A DNA stretch of 60,558 nt from Clostridium chromiireducens (GTDB taxonomy: Bacteria > Bacillota > Clostridia > Clostridiales > Clostridiaceae): positions 1 to 60,558 of the forward strand of contig NZ_MZGT01000031.1 of the NCBI RefSeq assembly GCF_002029255.1. Direction: 5' to 3'. A program made the translations under genes and the position numbers. This document shows positions 44,470-53,249 of the stretch, piece after piece; the stretch's first letter is position 1; the number at the start of each line of letters is the position of its first letter. The notes under the pieces are model-generated. The model was not told the origin of the DNA, made no database searches, and was given only the letters and a program-made list of their open reading frames with translations.

Positions 44470-45324
44470 ATGCCGCAAATGGATCGCTATAAGAATAGAA
44501 ATGTATATATTGAATTTGTTGCAAATGAAGATTTTATAAATCTCCCTTATGAGGAGCGTTTAACTATAACTTTTATTACGAGCGGAAGTATTAATATACT
44601 ATTGAATGACCGTCCAGTAAAAATTGTTTCGCCAAGTATTCTTTGTTCATCTATGGATGATAAAATACAAGTTATTGAAAAACACAATGTAGCTTCGCAG
44701 TCATTTTGTTTTCATCCAGACTTTTTTAATACGGCTCATTTTTCTGAAACTAAGGGTTATTTATCAACTAATCTAAAAATAGATATAGGACTCGCGCTAT
44801 TTAAGAAAGATAATATTAATACTGGAGTATATGCCGCAGATGATAAAGTCTATCTCAAATTGTATGAATGGTTCTTTGTGATGGGAACAGAAGTATATGC
44901 ACAGAGTGATTCACTTTGGGTGTGCAGAATAAAAAAGTACTTAATACAAATACTAGGGATGCTTGAAGAGCTGAATCTCAGCAGCGAAAAATCACCTGTT
45001 AATTTAGCTTTAGAATATATACATATAAATTATTCAGATAAAATAAGATTAGAAGATTTAACAAGATGTGCTCATTTGAATCGAGTATCACTGAATAAAA
45101 GTTTTCAGGATATATGTGGATGCACAGCAATGGCTTACTTACTAGCATATCGTTTAAAAGTTGCAGAGAGCCTTCTAACTCATACAGATATGAGCTTAAA
45201 TGAAGTTGCACGTGCTACAGGTTTTGAATATGATACGTATTTTATAAAACAATTTACAGCTAAAAGGGGCATGACTCCTACAGAATTTCGGAATACTTCA
45301 CGGGAGTTTGGGAAGTGCCAATAA
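44470..45324 (+). CDS. AraC-family transcriptional regulator
   Basis: A 284-residue regulator. The N-terminal cupin-like sensing part (about 1-170, rich in beta strands: LTITFITSGSINILLNDRPVK) is followed by a C-terminal AraC double helix-turn-helix (about 185-280). The latter includes IRLEDLTRCAHLNRVSLNKSF and LNEVARATGFEYDTYFIKQF with GMTPTEFR. It is divergent to the epoxide-hydrolase-type gene with tandem repeats between them, so it is probably the activator of that gene. The ribosome binding site is TGGAGGAAAATATT. The ligand is unknown. Confidence 0.92.
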   Translation: MPQMDRYKNRNVYIEFVANEDFINLPYEERLTITFITSGSINILLNDRPVKIVSPSILCSSMDDKIQVIEKHNVASQSFCFHPDFFNTAHFSETKGYLSTNLKIDIGLALFKKDNINTGVYAADDKVYLKLYEWFFVMGTEVYAQSDSLWVCRIKKYLIQILGMLEELNLSSEKSPVNLALEYIHINYSDKIRLEDLTRCAHLNRVSLNKSFQDICGCTAMAYLLAYRLKVAESLLTHTDMSLNEVARATGFEYDTYFIKQFTAKRGMTPTEFRNTSREFGKCQ

Positions 45325-45386
45325 AATTTATAATGTTGTTTTAAGTAATAATATAAATGGAAAAAATAGGATAGAGCAGAAAAAGC

Positions 45387-45417
45387 TTGACTTAGAGTTT
45401 GCTCTAAGGAGTAGAAT
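45387..45417 (+). promoter_or_regulatory. MerR-type promoter with 19-bp spacer
   Basis: TTGACT (45387-45392) and TAGAAT (45412-45417) are separated by 19 nt. The spacer holds the dyad CTTAGAG-N4-CTCTAAG (45391-45397 with 45102-offset partner at 45402-45408). The long spacer with a central palindrome is the signature of MerR-family activation; the dyad resembles that of AdhR-type regulators. It drives the aldo/keto reductase gene after a 107-nt leader. Confidence 0.85.
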
Positions 45418-45524
45418 TTATTTTGGAATAGGAATTGACTAAATATTTATTCACTTGATGAATAAGACATGAAAATTGTTGTCTGATTTGTTAGTTCTAA
45501 AAGGCTTAAGGAGGAAACAAAGAA

Positions 45525-46634
45525 ATGGAAAAGAAAAAATTGGGATTTGGATTTATGCGTCTTCCATTAAAAGATCAAGAGAATCAAGAAAGTATTGATT
45601 TTGAAACATTAAATAAAATGGTAGATACTTTTTTGGAAAGAGGCTTTACTTATTTTGATACTGCTTATATGTATCATGCATTTAAGAGTGAAATTGCCTT
45701 AAGAGAGTCTTTAGTAAAACGTCATAATAGAGACAGCTTTACAATAGCATCAAAGCTTCCAACTATGTTTTTGAAAAAAGAGGGAGACCAAGAAAGAATC
45801 TTTGATGAGCAATTAGAAAAATGTGGAGTTGATTATTTTGACTACTACCTTCTTCACAACTTAAATGTGCCAAATTATAGAACAGCTCAAAAATTTGATA
45901 GTTTTGCATTTGTACAAAAAAAGAAAGAAGAAGGAAAAGTAAAAAATATGGGCTTTTCTTATCATGACAATGCAGATTTATTAGATGAAATTTTAACTGC
46001 TCATCCAGAAGTAGATTTTGTTCAATTACAAATTAATTATATTGATTGGGAAAGTGAAAGTATACAATCTAGAAAATGTTATGAAGTTGCAAGAAAACAT
46101 AATAAGCAAGTTGTTGTTATGGAACCAATTAAAGGAGGAACTCTTGCAAACGTCCCAGAAGGTGCAGAAAAATTATTCAAAGAATATAATAAAGATATGT
46201 CTGTACCATCATGGGCAATAAGATTTGTAGCTAGTCATGAGGGAATAATGATGGTATTAAGCGGAATGTCAAATATGGATCAACTCCTTGATAATACAGG
46301 CTACATGCAAAATTTTGAGCCTTTAAATAAGGTCGAAGAAGAGATTATTAAAAAGGCTACAGATATAATTAACAGTAGTATTGCAGTTCCATGTACTGCA
46401 TGCCAATATTGTGTAGATGGATGTCCAAAGAATATTCCAATACCAAAATATTTCTCTCTATACAATAACAAAAAACAATTTGGTAATGGAATCGTACAAG
46501 TTTACTATAATAATTTAGCTCTAGATAATGGAAAAGCTTCTGATTGTATAGGATGTAAGCAATGTGAAAAGCATTGTCCACAACATATTGAGATTACAAA
46601 ATCCTTAAATGATGTGGCTGCTGCATTTGAATAA
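45525..46634 (+). CDS. Aldo/keto reductase with C-terminal 4Fe-4S ferredoxin domain
   Basis: A 369-residue oxidoreductase. The N-terminal aldo/keto reductase barrel (about 1-280) has the catalytic Tyr in YFDTAYMYH, Lys in IASKLP and DYYLLHNLN. The C-terminal part has Fe-S motifs [14 protein letters not shown] and [14 protein letters not shown]. This fused type is common in anaerobes and is thought to couple aldehyde or quinone reduction to ferredoxin; the substrate is unknown. The ribosome binding site is AAGGAGGAAAC. The MerR-type promoter upstream suggests induction by reactive carbonyl, thiol or redox stress. Confidence 0.93.
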   Translation: MEKKKLGFGFMRLPLKDQENQESIDFETLNKMVDTFLERGFTYFDTAYMYHAFKSEIALRESLVKRHNRDSFTIASKLPTMFLKKEGDQERIFDEQLEKCGVDYFDYYLLHNLNVPNYRTAQKFDSFAFVQKKKEEGKVKNMGFSYHDNADLLDEILTAHPEVDFVQLQINYIDWESESIQSRKCYEVARKHNKQVVVMEPIKGGTLANVPEGAEKLFKEYNKDMSVPSWAIRFVASHEGIMMVLSGMSNMDQLLDNTGYMQNFEPLNKVEEEIIKKATDIINSSIAVPCTACQYCVDGCPKNIPIPKYFSLYNNKKQFGNGIVQVYYNNLALDNGKASDCIGCKQCEKHCPQHIEITKSLNDVAAAFE

Positions 46635-46705
46635 AACTTTTACTTAAATGAAATAATAAATAAAGCAGATGCTATAAGTTATAATTTAAAAAGGGCTAAT
46701 GTAAA

Positions 46706-46760
46706 ATAAGAGCCAGGCAAAAAGCAATTTTAAAGGTTGCTTTTGCTTGGCTCTTTACTT
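46706..46760. terminator. Rho-independent terminator
   Basis: A stem of about 19 bp, AAGAGCCAGGCAAAAAGCAA against TTGCTTTTGCTTGGCTCTT (46708-46755, one bulge), after the reductase gene. It also faces the convergent panE-like remnant. Confidence 0.85.
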
Positions 46761-46836
46761 TGTGTATTAAGAATAATAATTTTATTTTTTCAATGGTAGT
46801 AAAAAATTAGATTTGAGAATTAATCTAGCTTTACGG

Positions 46837-47340
46837 TTAAATAAGCATTTTTTTATGAAATATCTCGTCTAAGAGTAATATTTCTGCTTTTGCGCTTACA
46901 GCATGGTTTCCAAGCAAAACATCAATTGTAAAATCATTACTTAGCATCTGGCGGTACATAGTGATAATGTCATCAGCTGATAATTCTCCCATTAACTTTG
47001 TTTGAGCTGGAATTACTGGAATTCCTGCCTTAGCTACTAAGTGGATATTTTGTTTTAATTCTGTGGCAATCTTAAGTAAAGTACTTTCGCTTTTTGCTGT
47101 CTCTACATCCATCATACCAGTATTGGTATAAAAATGTTTGATAACTATAGCGGTTGCATTATGGGAAATATGGAATGCTTTAATATTTTTTTGTATTTCA
47201 TAATGCAGATCCGATGCCTCAAATATTCGAGCAAGCTCTTTCACTCTTTCTGTAATATCACCATTTATTTCACCGAAAATAGTTCCTTGATGCTTTTCAG
47301 TACCGAATTGGGCATACAGAATACCATTAAGCAAATGATA
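46837..47340 (-). pseudogene. 5'-truncated ketopantoate reductase-like gene (panE/apbA family)
   Basis: The open frame encodes about 165 residues matching the C-terminal half of PanE/ApbA-like proteins of the clostridial type: ILYAQFGTEKHQGT, KAFHISHNATAIVIKHFYT, AKAGIPVIPAQTKLMG and YRQMLSNDFTIDVLLGNHA. The N-terminal Rossmann domain that binds NADPH is absent. Homology runs to the junction near 47335, where a truncated TetR gene begins on the other strand. There is no ribosome binding site at the frame's TTG start, so the gene is dead or expressed only from a chance site. Confidence 0.75.
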
Positions 47341-47544
47341 GAAAGCATTTTTTTGAAAGGGGATACTCTAAGTACCAAAGACAATCTTAATATAAAGGTA
47401 ATTTCAGCTATGACATGCTCAGCCATTTATAGTGGTGCATATTCTTGGTTTAAAGATGGGAAAAATGATAAACCAGATTTACTAGTAGAAATTGTTCGTC
47501 CATATGTAATGAATGGGCTGGATATGTATCGGAGTTATGATTAG
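47341..47544 (+). pseudogene. 5'-truncated TetR-family regulator gene
   Basis: From 47341 the plus strand encodes ESIFLKGDTLSTKDNL, then KVISAMTCSAIYSGAYSWF and LLVEIVRPYVMNGLDMYRS, which fits the C-terminal ligand domain of a TetR-type regulator. The DNA-binding domain is missing. The plus-strand frame upstream (47134-47340) is antisense to the panE-like remnant and is not regulator sequence. Together the two remnants are the outer ends of a divergent regulator/target pair whose facing 5' halves were deleted. Confidence 0.65.
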
Positions 47545-47576
47545 TGTTAAAGAACTAGAAAATTAATGTAAGTAAT

Positions 47577-47625
47577 AGGGACAGTAGATAGTTTTTGTGT
47601 TTACACAAATCTATCTACTGTCCTT
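47577..47625. terminator. Bidirectional terminator
   Basis: A 15-bp stem AGGGACAGTAGATAG/CTATCTACTGTCCTT with a 19-nt top that itself pairs (TTTGTG/CACAAA). It lies between the convergent tetR remnant and the minus-strand epimerase gene. Confidence 0.8.
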
Positions 47626-47738
47626 ATATTTACCTCTTCTTTCACATTTGCATAATACGTTTCCTAGAACAGTACAATTTTCTCAAGTATTTCTTCTGTT
47701 ACTCTATTTTTTGAAACAAAAGGTTCTATTATAAAATA

Positions 47739-48629
47739 TTATGATCTATCAATATCCTCGATTAGTCCTAAATATGCAGGATGCCATCCAAGTCTTTCTT
47801 TAGTTAAAGCATTGGAGGCTGGAATATCTGCAGCAACGAGCTGTCCTAGAGGTCCAAAGTGATTAACTGCCTCGTCTGGAGATATTGATTTAACTGGTAA
47901 GTTAAGACGACGGCCTATAGCTTCTGAAATTTCGCGCATAGGCACCCCTTCATTAGCTACTGCATGAAATATTGATCCGGCTGGGGCTTGTTCAAGTGCT
48001 AGCCTATAAAGATGCGCAGCATCAAGTCTGTTGACAGCTGGCCAGCGGTTAGAACCATCGCCTACATAAGCCGAAAAACCTTTTCTGCGAGCTATTTCAA
48101 TAAGCATAGTAACCAAGCCATATTTTTCACCATCACCATATACTATTGGGGCAGGACGAACTACTGAAACACGTACACCTTTAGATGTTAATGAAAGTGC
48201 CAATGCTTCAGAAGCTGCTCTAGGACCTCCGGTTAAGCTTTCACTAGCACTATCATCTTCAGTTAGGACATCACCAAGCTTGATGCCTGTAGTTCCAAGT
48301 GTAATTACTAATGGTTTATTAGTTCCTGCAAGTGCAGAGCCCATTGCTTCAATAGCATTACGGTCAGTCTCGCAGCAAGCTGCAAAATTAGTAATAAAAT
48401 TATCATGATCAAAGGCTACATGAATTACGCCGTCAGCTGAAGACGCACCACTACGAAGGCTGTCAAGATCCTCTAAAGAACCGCGATGTGCCATAGCTCC
48501 GACAGCAATAAGCGACGCAGCTGATGAGTCAGATCTAGCAAGACCTACTACTTCATGTCCTGCACCAATCAGTTCTTTAACGATTTTAGATCCTATAAAT
48601 CCTGTAGCACCTGTAACAAAAATACGCAT
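47739..48629 (-). CDS. NAD(P)-dependent epimerase/dehydratase (extended SDR)
   Basis: A 296-residue Rossmann-fold protein: MRIFVTGATGFIGSKIVKEL with the TGATGFIG nucleotide motif, DGVIHVAFDHDN, LVITLGTTGIKLGD and VSVVRPAPIVYGDG. The usual YxxxK motif is not obvious, as in several atypical SDRs of the YeeZ/NAD-epimerase group. The product is Ala/Gly/Arg-rich and the gene looks richer in G and C than its neighbours, which may mark recent transfer. The start at 48629 follows GAAAGGTGG. A divergent TetR gene and several dyads lie upstream, so TetR control is likely. Confidence 0.85.
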   Translation of the reverse strand: MRIFVTGATGFIGSKIVKELIGAGHEVVGLARSDSSAASLIAVGAMAHRGSLEDLDSLRSGASSADGVIHVAFDHDNFITNFAACCETDRNAIEAMGSALAGTNKPLVITLGTTGIKLGDVLTEDDSASESLTGGPRAASEALALSLTSKGVRVSVVRPAPIVYGDGEKYGLVTMLIEIARRKGFSAYVGDGSNRWPAVNRLDAAHLYRLALEQAPAGSIFHAVANEGVPMREISEAIGRRLNLPVKSISPDEAVNHFGPLGQLVAADIPASNALTKERLGWHPAYLGLIEDIDRS

Positions 48630-48667
48630 ATTAAATTCCACCTTTCAAGTTGATTACATTTATTAAG

Positions 48668-48825
48668 TATAAGTTACAAATTATATTAAGTGTAACTTAT
48701 AAGCAGATTATATCATTCATCATTGGATGTTACAAGTGGTTTTATATGTAACTTGTAAATGAAAAAATTAAAAAGGATAAAATCTTAATAGATATTGAAT
48801 TTTAAATCAGTTACATTCAATGTAA
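48668..48825. promoter_or_regulatory. Cluster of three TetR-type operators
   Basis: Inverted repeats between the divergent epimerase and tetR genes: TATAAGTTACA-N12-TGTAACTTATA (48668-48701, perfect), TTACAAGT-N13-ACTTGTAA (48730-48758, perfect) and TTACAT-TCA-ATGTAA (48811-48825). All share the GTTACA/TGTAAC core, which supports one regulator binding several sites. Confidence 0.7.
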
Positions 48826-48885
48826 TTTGAAACACAAAGTTAAAAATGATATAATTAAAAATAAAATAAGAAGGCGGTGATAAAT

Positions 48886-49467
48886 TTGGATAAAATATCG
48901 TTAGATAAAGAAATGATTCTTGATGCAACAGAAGAAATAATTCGCCGTTTCGGACCAGATAAAGCGAATATAACTGATGTGGCAAAATTACTAAAAGTAA
49001 GCCACGCTGCCATTTATAGATATTTTGATGGAAAAACAGCTCTATGGAATGCTGTTACCGAGCGTTGGCTTTCACATTTGCATGCTCCGTCAAATGAAAT
49101 ATTAAAAGAAGATAGTCCTGCAGATGTTAAACTTAGTAATTTACTCGAAAGCTTTGTTGAAGCTAAACATCATAGTGCTATTAATGATCCAGAAATGTTT
49201 GCAAATTACATAAAACTAGCTCAGAGCTCAACCGAAGTAATACAAAAGGGCATAGAAGAAGGAATTAATTCTATTGAAGGAATCATAGAACAAGGAATTA
49301 CAGAAGGTATATTTTTTACAGAATCTCCTCATCAAGAGGCAAGAGCCGTATATCTAGCAACTAGCATTTTTATTCATCCAAACACATTCGAAGATCCTGA
49401 CAGAAAACAAAATATAAAATCTGTTATAAATCTTCTGATAAGAGGGCTTAAAAATTCTAACAGATAA
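48886..49467 (+). CDS. TetR/AcrR-family transcriptional regulator
   Basis: A 193-residue regulator. The N-terminal TetR helix-turn-helix is clear: ILDATEEIIRRFGPDKANIT, DVAKLLKVSHAAIYRYFDGK. The C-terminal ligand domain follows (LLESFVEAKHHSAINDPEMF). AAGGCGGTGA (48871-48880) fits a TTG start at 48886; a GTG at 48877 overlaps the site and would add three residues. It is divergent to the SDR gene with three shared dyads between, so it is probably that gene's repressor and its own. Confidence 0.9.
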   Translation: MDKISLDKEMILDATEEIIRRFGPDKANITDVAKLLKVSHAAIYRYFDGKTALWNAVTERWLSHLHAPSNEILKEDSPADVKLSNLLESFVEAKHHSAINDPEMFANYIKLAQSSTEVIQKGIEEGINSIEGIIEQGITEGIFFTESPHQEARAVYLATSIFIHPNTFEDPDRKQNIKSVINLLIRGLKNSNR

Positions 49468-49478
49468 AGGTTTTACAT

Positions 49479-49510
49479 AAAAATGGCTGACAATAAGTTG
49501 GCTATTTTTT
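49479..49510 (+). terminator. Rho-independent terminator
   Basis: A 13-bp stem (49479-49491 with 49497-49509, including G-T pairs), loop AATAA and T tail, 11 nt after the tetR stop. The remaining 260 bases up to 49770 are AT-rich and hold nothing recognisable. Confidence 0.75.
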
Positions 49511-49773
49511 GTAATGATATGAATTTCAGCATAAGGTAATGAAAAAGCATATTATCTTTATAAATACTCCAGGGTTACAGAAGTTTTAAAAAGCTTTATA
49601 AAATTTTTATGAATGTTTTAAGATAATTTTATTAATAACCTGTAGAATAATCTTATAGAAAATCAATGTGCTTAAAAACGGATGAGGAAAATTCATCAGT
49701 TTCATTTTTATTGAAATAGAGTTGGCTGGGTTCTAATGATTGACAATCTAAAGTTTCGTGTTTATACTGATAC

Positions 49774-49785
49774 GTAGAAGTCTAC
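49774..49785 (+). promoter_or_regulatory. MarR operator in front of marR
   Basis: GTAGAAGTCTAC, part of CGTAGAAGTCTACCT, 24 nt before the start of the MarR-type gene. It is the same motif as the operator cluster at 50299-50449, which suggests autoregulation. Confidence 0.65.
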
Positions 49786-49808
49786 CTATTTAAGTGAGGA
49801 TGATTGAT

Positions 49809-50255
49809 ATGAGTGAAAGAGAATGGGAATATCCCTATGATTTGTTTATAAAAAGTATGGCTCAAAAGATACGTAATATTAATGATAAGAAGTTGAAAGA
49901 GTATAATTTGTCTTCGTCTCAGGCTTCATTGCTTGAACTCCTTGAACGAGGGATAAGAAACGATGAAGAAATAACCCGTAAGGTTATGGAAAAGGTTCTT
50001 AAGCTGAAGGGGCCTTCAATAACAAATCTAATTAATGGATTAAAAAGTAAAGACTACATAATACGAAGTACTGGAGTCAACGATGCCAGAACTTTTCAAA
50101 TAGAAATTACTCCAAAGGGTTATCAATTGGTACGAGAGATGGAAGAGGTATTTGAAGAGACAGAGCAGCAGATGCTAAAGGGTATGACCGAAGAGGAGAA
50201 AAAGACTTTTTTGGACTTACTAATTAGAGCTTATAAAAACTTGGGCGGGGACTAA
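49809..50255 (+). CDS. MarR-family transcriptional regulator
   Basis: A 148-residue regulator: helices SMAQKIRNINDKKLKEYNLS, the winged helix with LKGPSITNLINGLKSKDYII and the wing RSTGVNDARTFQIEITPKG, then a dimerisation helix pair. The sequence EEITRKVMEKVLKLKGPSIT is slightly longer than usual before the recognition helix. The start at 49809 follows GTGAGGA; earlier ATG and GTG codons overlap that site. Dyads with the same GTAGA/TCTAC core lie before it and before the large PEP-utilising enzyme gene downstream, its likely target. Confidence 0.9.
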   Translation: MSEREWEYPYDLFIKSMAQKIRNINDKKLKEYNLSSSQASLLELLERGIRNDEEITRKVMEKVLKLKGPSITNLINGLKSKDYIIRSTGVNDARTFQIEITPKGYQLVREMEEVFEETEQQMLKGMTEEEKKTFLDLLIRAYKNLGGD

Positions 50256-50296
50256 GTATTAAATAAAAAAGCATATTGTGCTTTTTTATTTAATAC
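50256..50296 (+). terminator. Rho-independent terminator
   Basis: Perfect 18-bp stem GTATTAAATAAAAAAGCA/TGCTTTTTTATTTAATAC with loop TATTG. It directly follows the marR stop. Confidence 0.9.
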
Positions 50297-50298
50297 AT

Positions 50299-50449
50299 TA
50301 GGTAGAAGCCTACATAAATAGCTAAAGTCTTTGCTTCTAAAAACAGAAAAAATTTTTATTGGTATAGCATAAGTGTTAGTTTTTGTAGAGCGCTAGTTAG
50401 ATAGGTAGAGCTCTACATATCCGTAATTAAATAGGTAGATATCTACCTA
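50299..50449 (+). promoter_or_regulatory. Array of four MarR-type operator dyads
   Basis: Sites GTAGAAGCCTAC (50302-50313), GTAGAGCGCTAG (50385-50396), GTAGAGCTCTAC (50405-50416, perfect) and TAGGTAGATATCTACCTA (50432-50449, perfect 18-mer). They lie 144-294 nt before the PEP-utilising enzyme gene. The last two are 28 nt apart centre to centre. Confidence 0.75.
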
Positions 50450-50592
50450 AACTTTAGAAATATGTTTTTAAAGAAATTATTAATAAATGTGTGAAGCAAT
50501 TATTTCAGATATCTGTCAAAGTCAACTTGCAGTAAATAATGTAACAACCGCTGGTTTTACAGCTTTAATATAGAATTAAGGAGAACGTAATT

Positions 50593-53154
50593 ATGACAAA
50601 CTATATAAAAAAATTAAATGAGTTAAATAAAGATTCATTGCTTGAGGCAGGAGGCAAAGGGGCTAATCTAGGTGAACTTATTAATGCAAATCTTCCTGTG
50701 CCACCAGGGTTTGTAGTCACAACTAAGGCCTATGGTGATCATCTTGAAGCATCAGGTTTAAAGGAAAAGATAGTAAGGAAATTAAAAAATCTGACTATAG
50801 ATGATATAAAGAGAATAGAAGATGCAAGTGAATGTATTTCAGTTTGGATTGAGGAAGCATCTATGCCTGATACGATTCAGAAAGAGATAGGAAGTGCTTA
50901 TGACATCTTATGCAAGGAAGTTCACAGTGATGGAAAATTGTCAGTTGCAGTACGTTCCAGTGCTACAGCAGAGGATTTACCTACGGCTTCCTTTGCGGGA
51001 CAGCATGAAACCTATTTAGGGGTATACGGAAAAGAAGCTGTATTTGAATATGTAAAAAAATGCTGGGCAAGCCTTTGGTCATCTCAGGCTATAACCTACA
51101 GAATGAGCATGGATTTTGATCATCTTAAGGTTGATCTAGCGGTAGTTGTTCAGGCAATGATTCCATCAGAGGCTGCAGGAGTAATGTTTACGGCAAACCC
51201 AGTAAGCGGAAATAAGGATGAAATATTAATAAGTGCAGGGTATGGCCTTGGAGAAGCTGTTGTAAGTGGATTAATAACTCCGGATTCTTTCATTCTTACT
51301 AAAGAAGGAAAGGTGAAAGAAAAGACCCATGGTTCTAAAGAGATTCGCATAAGACTTACAGAAGAGGGGACGGTTACAGAAGAGGTGCCTAAGTCAGAAC
51401 GCGAGATTTATTGCCTTGGGGATAAAGAACTGATGCAGCTTAAAACTTTAGCGCAGCTTGTTGAGAAGCACTATGGCAGCTATCAGGATACAGAATGGGC
51501 ACTTTCAAAGGGAAAAATTTATCTTTTACAAGCAAGGCCTATTACTACGTTAATCAGTGATACTGAGGCGTGCACTTACGAGAGTTTTGATATACTTGAA
51601 CCTAATGATAAGATAATTTATCAAGGAAAAAAAGCTCCGCTAGCCTTTCAAAGTATAGTAGAACACACTTCATATCCTCATACGCCTTTGGATTTTGCCA
51701 GTTTCAGTCATTTCTACAGTGGTATGAATGCTTCCTTTGCAGAGTTAGGGCTCAAGCTTCCAAAGGAGAGAAACAAACCAGTTGAAAGGGAAAGCGGTTG
51801 TGTGGCTTTAAATTATAGTGGACCAACAATTTCTGCTGCTACTTTATGGAAAGCATCAACAAACTTGATTAAAAATTTATTCATTAAATCAAAATACTCT
51901 GCCGAAGATTTTACAAAGGAAGTCGATGCTTGGATTAAAAAAACTGAACTAGAAGTAATCAGAATAAAGGACGCAGGAAAGCTTGTAAAACTTATTGAAC
52001 ATGCCTTTAATGATTATGAAAGCTTTGTTTATAAAAGATTTTCTATTGTAGAAATGGCTGGGGTACTTACTGAATATAAATTTACAAAACTCATTAAGAA
52101 AGCTGTCGGTAAAGAAAGAGCTCAAGAGTTTAAGGAAACCCTTCAAAAAGCTCTGCCATTTAAAACAGCTCTGCAGAATAAAGCTTTGCTTAAGATAGCT
52201 CATGCAGTAGCAACAAAGGGAAGATATAGTAAGGCTTATAAGGAAGAATTGAAGAACTTTTTAGAGGAGTTTGGAGACAGGCCATCCATTGGTATGGGAC
52301 GTATGTTATCACCAGATACATGGAAGGAAAAACCTGAAATGCTTGATGATATTATTGATGCATTGCTTTGCAATGTCGCAGACACTGATCCTGAAGAAGG
52401 ATTTAAAAAGCAGGAAGAAGAATATTTGGCAGCAAGAGAGACCATAAAAAAAGAACTTACACAAACAGATTCGAAAAAGTTTCTAGAAATCCTAGATAAA
52501 ATTAGAAATATAACTATCGTAAGAGAAGAAAGTGTTTTTTACTTGGAGAAGGTGGCAGGTTGTTTACATAGAACGGCTTTAAAGCTTGGAACTCTTCTTG
52601 AAAAAGAAGGGTATATAGAGAAAGCACAGGACGTATTTTTTATTTTTCTTGAGGAATTAAGTAAAGCAGCTTTAGGAAAAATAAAACTGAGAGAAAAGAT
52701 TGAAAGGAGAAAAAGAATTTTTAAAAAAGTATATGCTGCTCATAATAACGGTATCCATTGGTTCATCTCAACAGGTTCCTTTCCTGTATTTGAAATAAAG
52801 CAAAAAAAGGAGCAGGATAAGAAGGACTCTTCTAATTCTATCAAGGGAAGTGCTGCAAGTAAGGGGATATACGAAGGCACTGTTTGTATAGTAAAGAGTA
52901 CTGCAGAATTCAAAAAGCTAAGAAAAGGTGATGTACTTGTTTCAACTTATACATCTCCAATATGGACACCACTTTTTAAAGTGGCAGGAGCAGCGGTTAC
53001 TGAAATAGGAAGTGCAAGTTCCCATGCAGCTATAGTGGCAAGAGAATATGGAATCCCTGCTGTTGTAGCTATTGAAAATGCTACAAGCTTACTTAAAGAT
53101 GGGCAAAGGATAAGGGTAGATGGTACAAAAGGAATTATAACTTTGCTGGATTAG
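50593..53154 (+). CDS. PEP-utilising enzyme, PEP synthase/rifampin phosphotransferase family
   Basis: An 853-residue three-part enzyme. The N-terminal ATP-grasp domain (about 1-320) has GGKGANLGEL, AVRSSATAEDLPTASFAGQHETYL and the KIYLLQARPIT end. A long helical middle part spans about 330-760. The C-terminal phosphohistidine domain has TSPIWTPLFKVAGA and the catalytic His811 in SSHAAIVAREYG. The order and length are those of rifampin phosphotransferases and of PEP-synthase-like proteins lacking the PEP-binding barrel. The middle part differs from Listeria RPH as recalled, so the acceptor may be another compound. The MarR dyad array upstream would fit control by a xenobiotic. Confidence 0.85.
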   Translation: MTNYIKKLNELNKDSLLEAGGKGANLGELINANLPVPPGFVVTTKAYGDHLEASGLKEKIVRKLKNLTIDDIKRIEDASECISVWIEEASMPDTIQKEIGSAYDILCKEVHSDGKLSVAVRSSATAEDLPTASFAGQHETYLGVYGKEAVFEYVKKCWASLWSSQAITYRMSMDFDHLKVDLAVVVQAMIPSEAAGVMFTANPVSGNKDEILISAGYGLGEAVVSGLITPDSFILTKEGKVKEKTHGSKEIRIRLTEEGTVTEEVPKSEREIYCLGDKELMQLKTLAQLVEKHYGSYQDTEWALSKGKIYLLQARPITTLISDTEACTYESFDILEPNDKIIYQGKKAPLAFQSIVEHTSYPHTPLDFASFSHFYSGMNASFAELGLKLPKERNKPVERESGCVALNYSGPTISAATLWKASTNLIKNLFIKSKYSAEDFTKEVDAWIKKTELEVIRIKDAGKLVKLIEHAFNDYESFVYKRFSIVEMAGVLTEYKFTKLIKKAVGKERAQEFKETLQKALPFKTALQNKALLKIAHAVATKGRYSKAYKEELKNFLEEFGDRPSIGMGRMLSPDTWKEKPEMLDDIIDALLCNVADTDPEEGFKKQEEEYLAARETIKKELTQTDSKKFLEILDKIRNITIVREESVFYLEKVAGCLHRTALKLGTLLEKEGYIEKAQDVFFIFLEELSKAALGKIKLREKIERRKRIFKKVYAAHNNGIHWFISTGSFPVFEIKQKKEQDKKDSSNSIKGSAASKGIYEGTVCIVKSTAEFKKLRKGDVLVSTYTSPIWTPLFKVAGAAVTEIGSASSHAAIVAREYGIPAVVAIENATSLLKDGQRIRVDGTKGIITLLD

Positions 53155-53176
53155 TAATCAACAAGAAGTGTAAATA

Positions 53177-53228
53177 AAAAGCATTAATTGAAATAACAGT
53201 TTTATTTCGATTAATGCTTTATTTTTTT
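53177..53228. terminator. Bidirectional terminator
   Basis: Stem AAAGCATTAATTGAAATAA/TTATTTCGATTAATGCTTT (53178-53196 with 53202-53220, one mismatch) and a T tail. It lies between the convergent PEP-utilising enzyme and minus-strand marR genes. Confidence 0.85.
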
Positions 53229-53249
53229 AGATTAATATAAGAGAAAATT

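Noticed and set aside
47134..47544. A 136-codon protein spanning the tetR remnant
   Set aside because: The first half is antisense to the panE-like remnant. Only the part from about 47341 resembles a TetR C-terminus.
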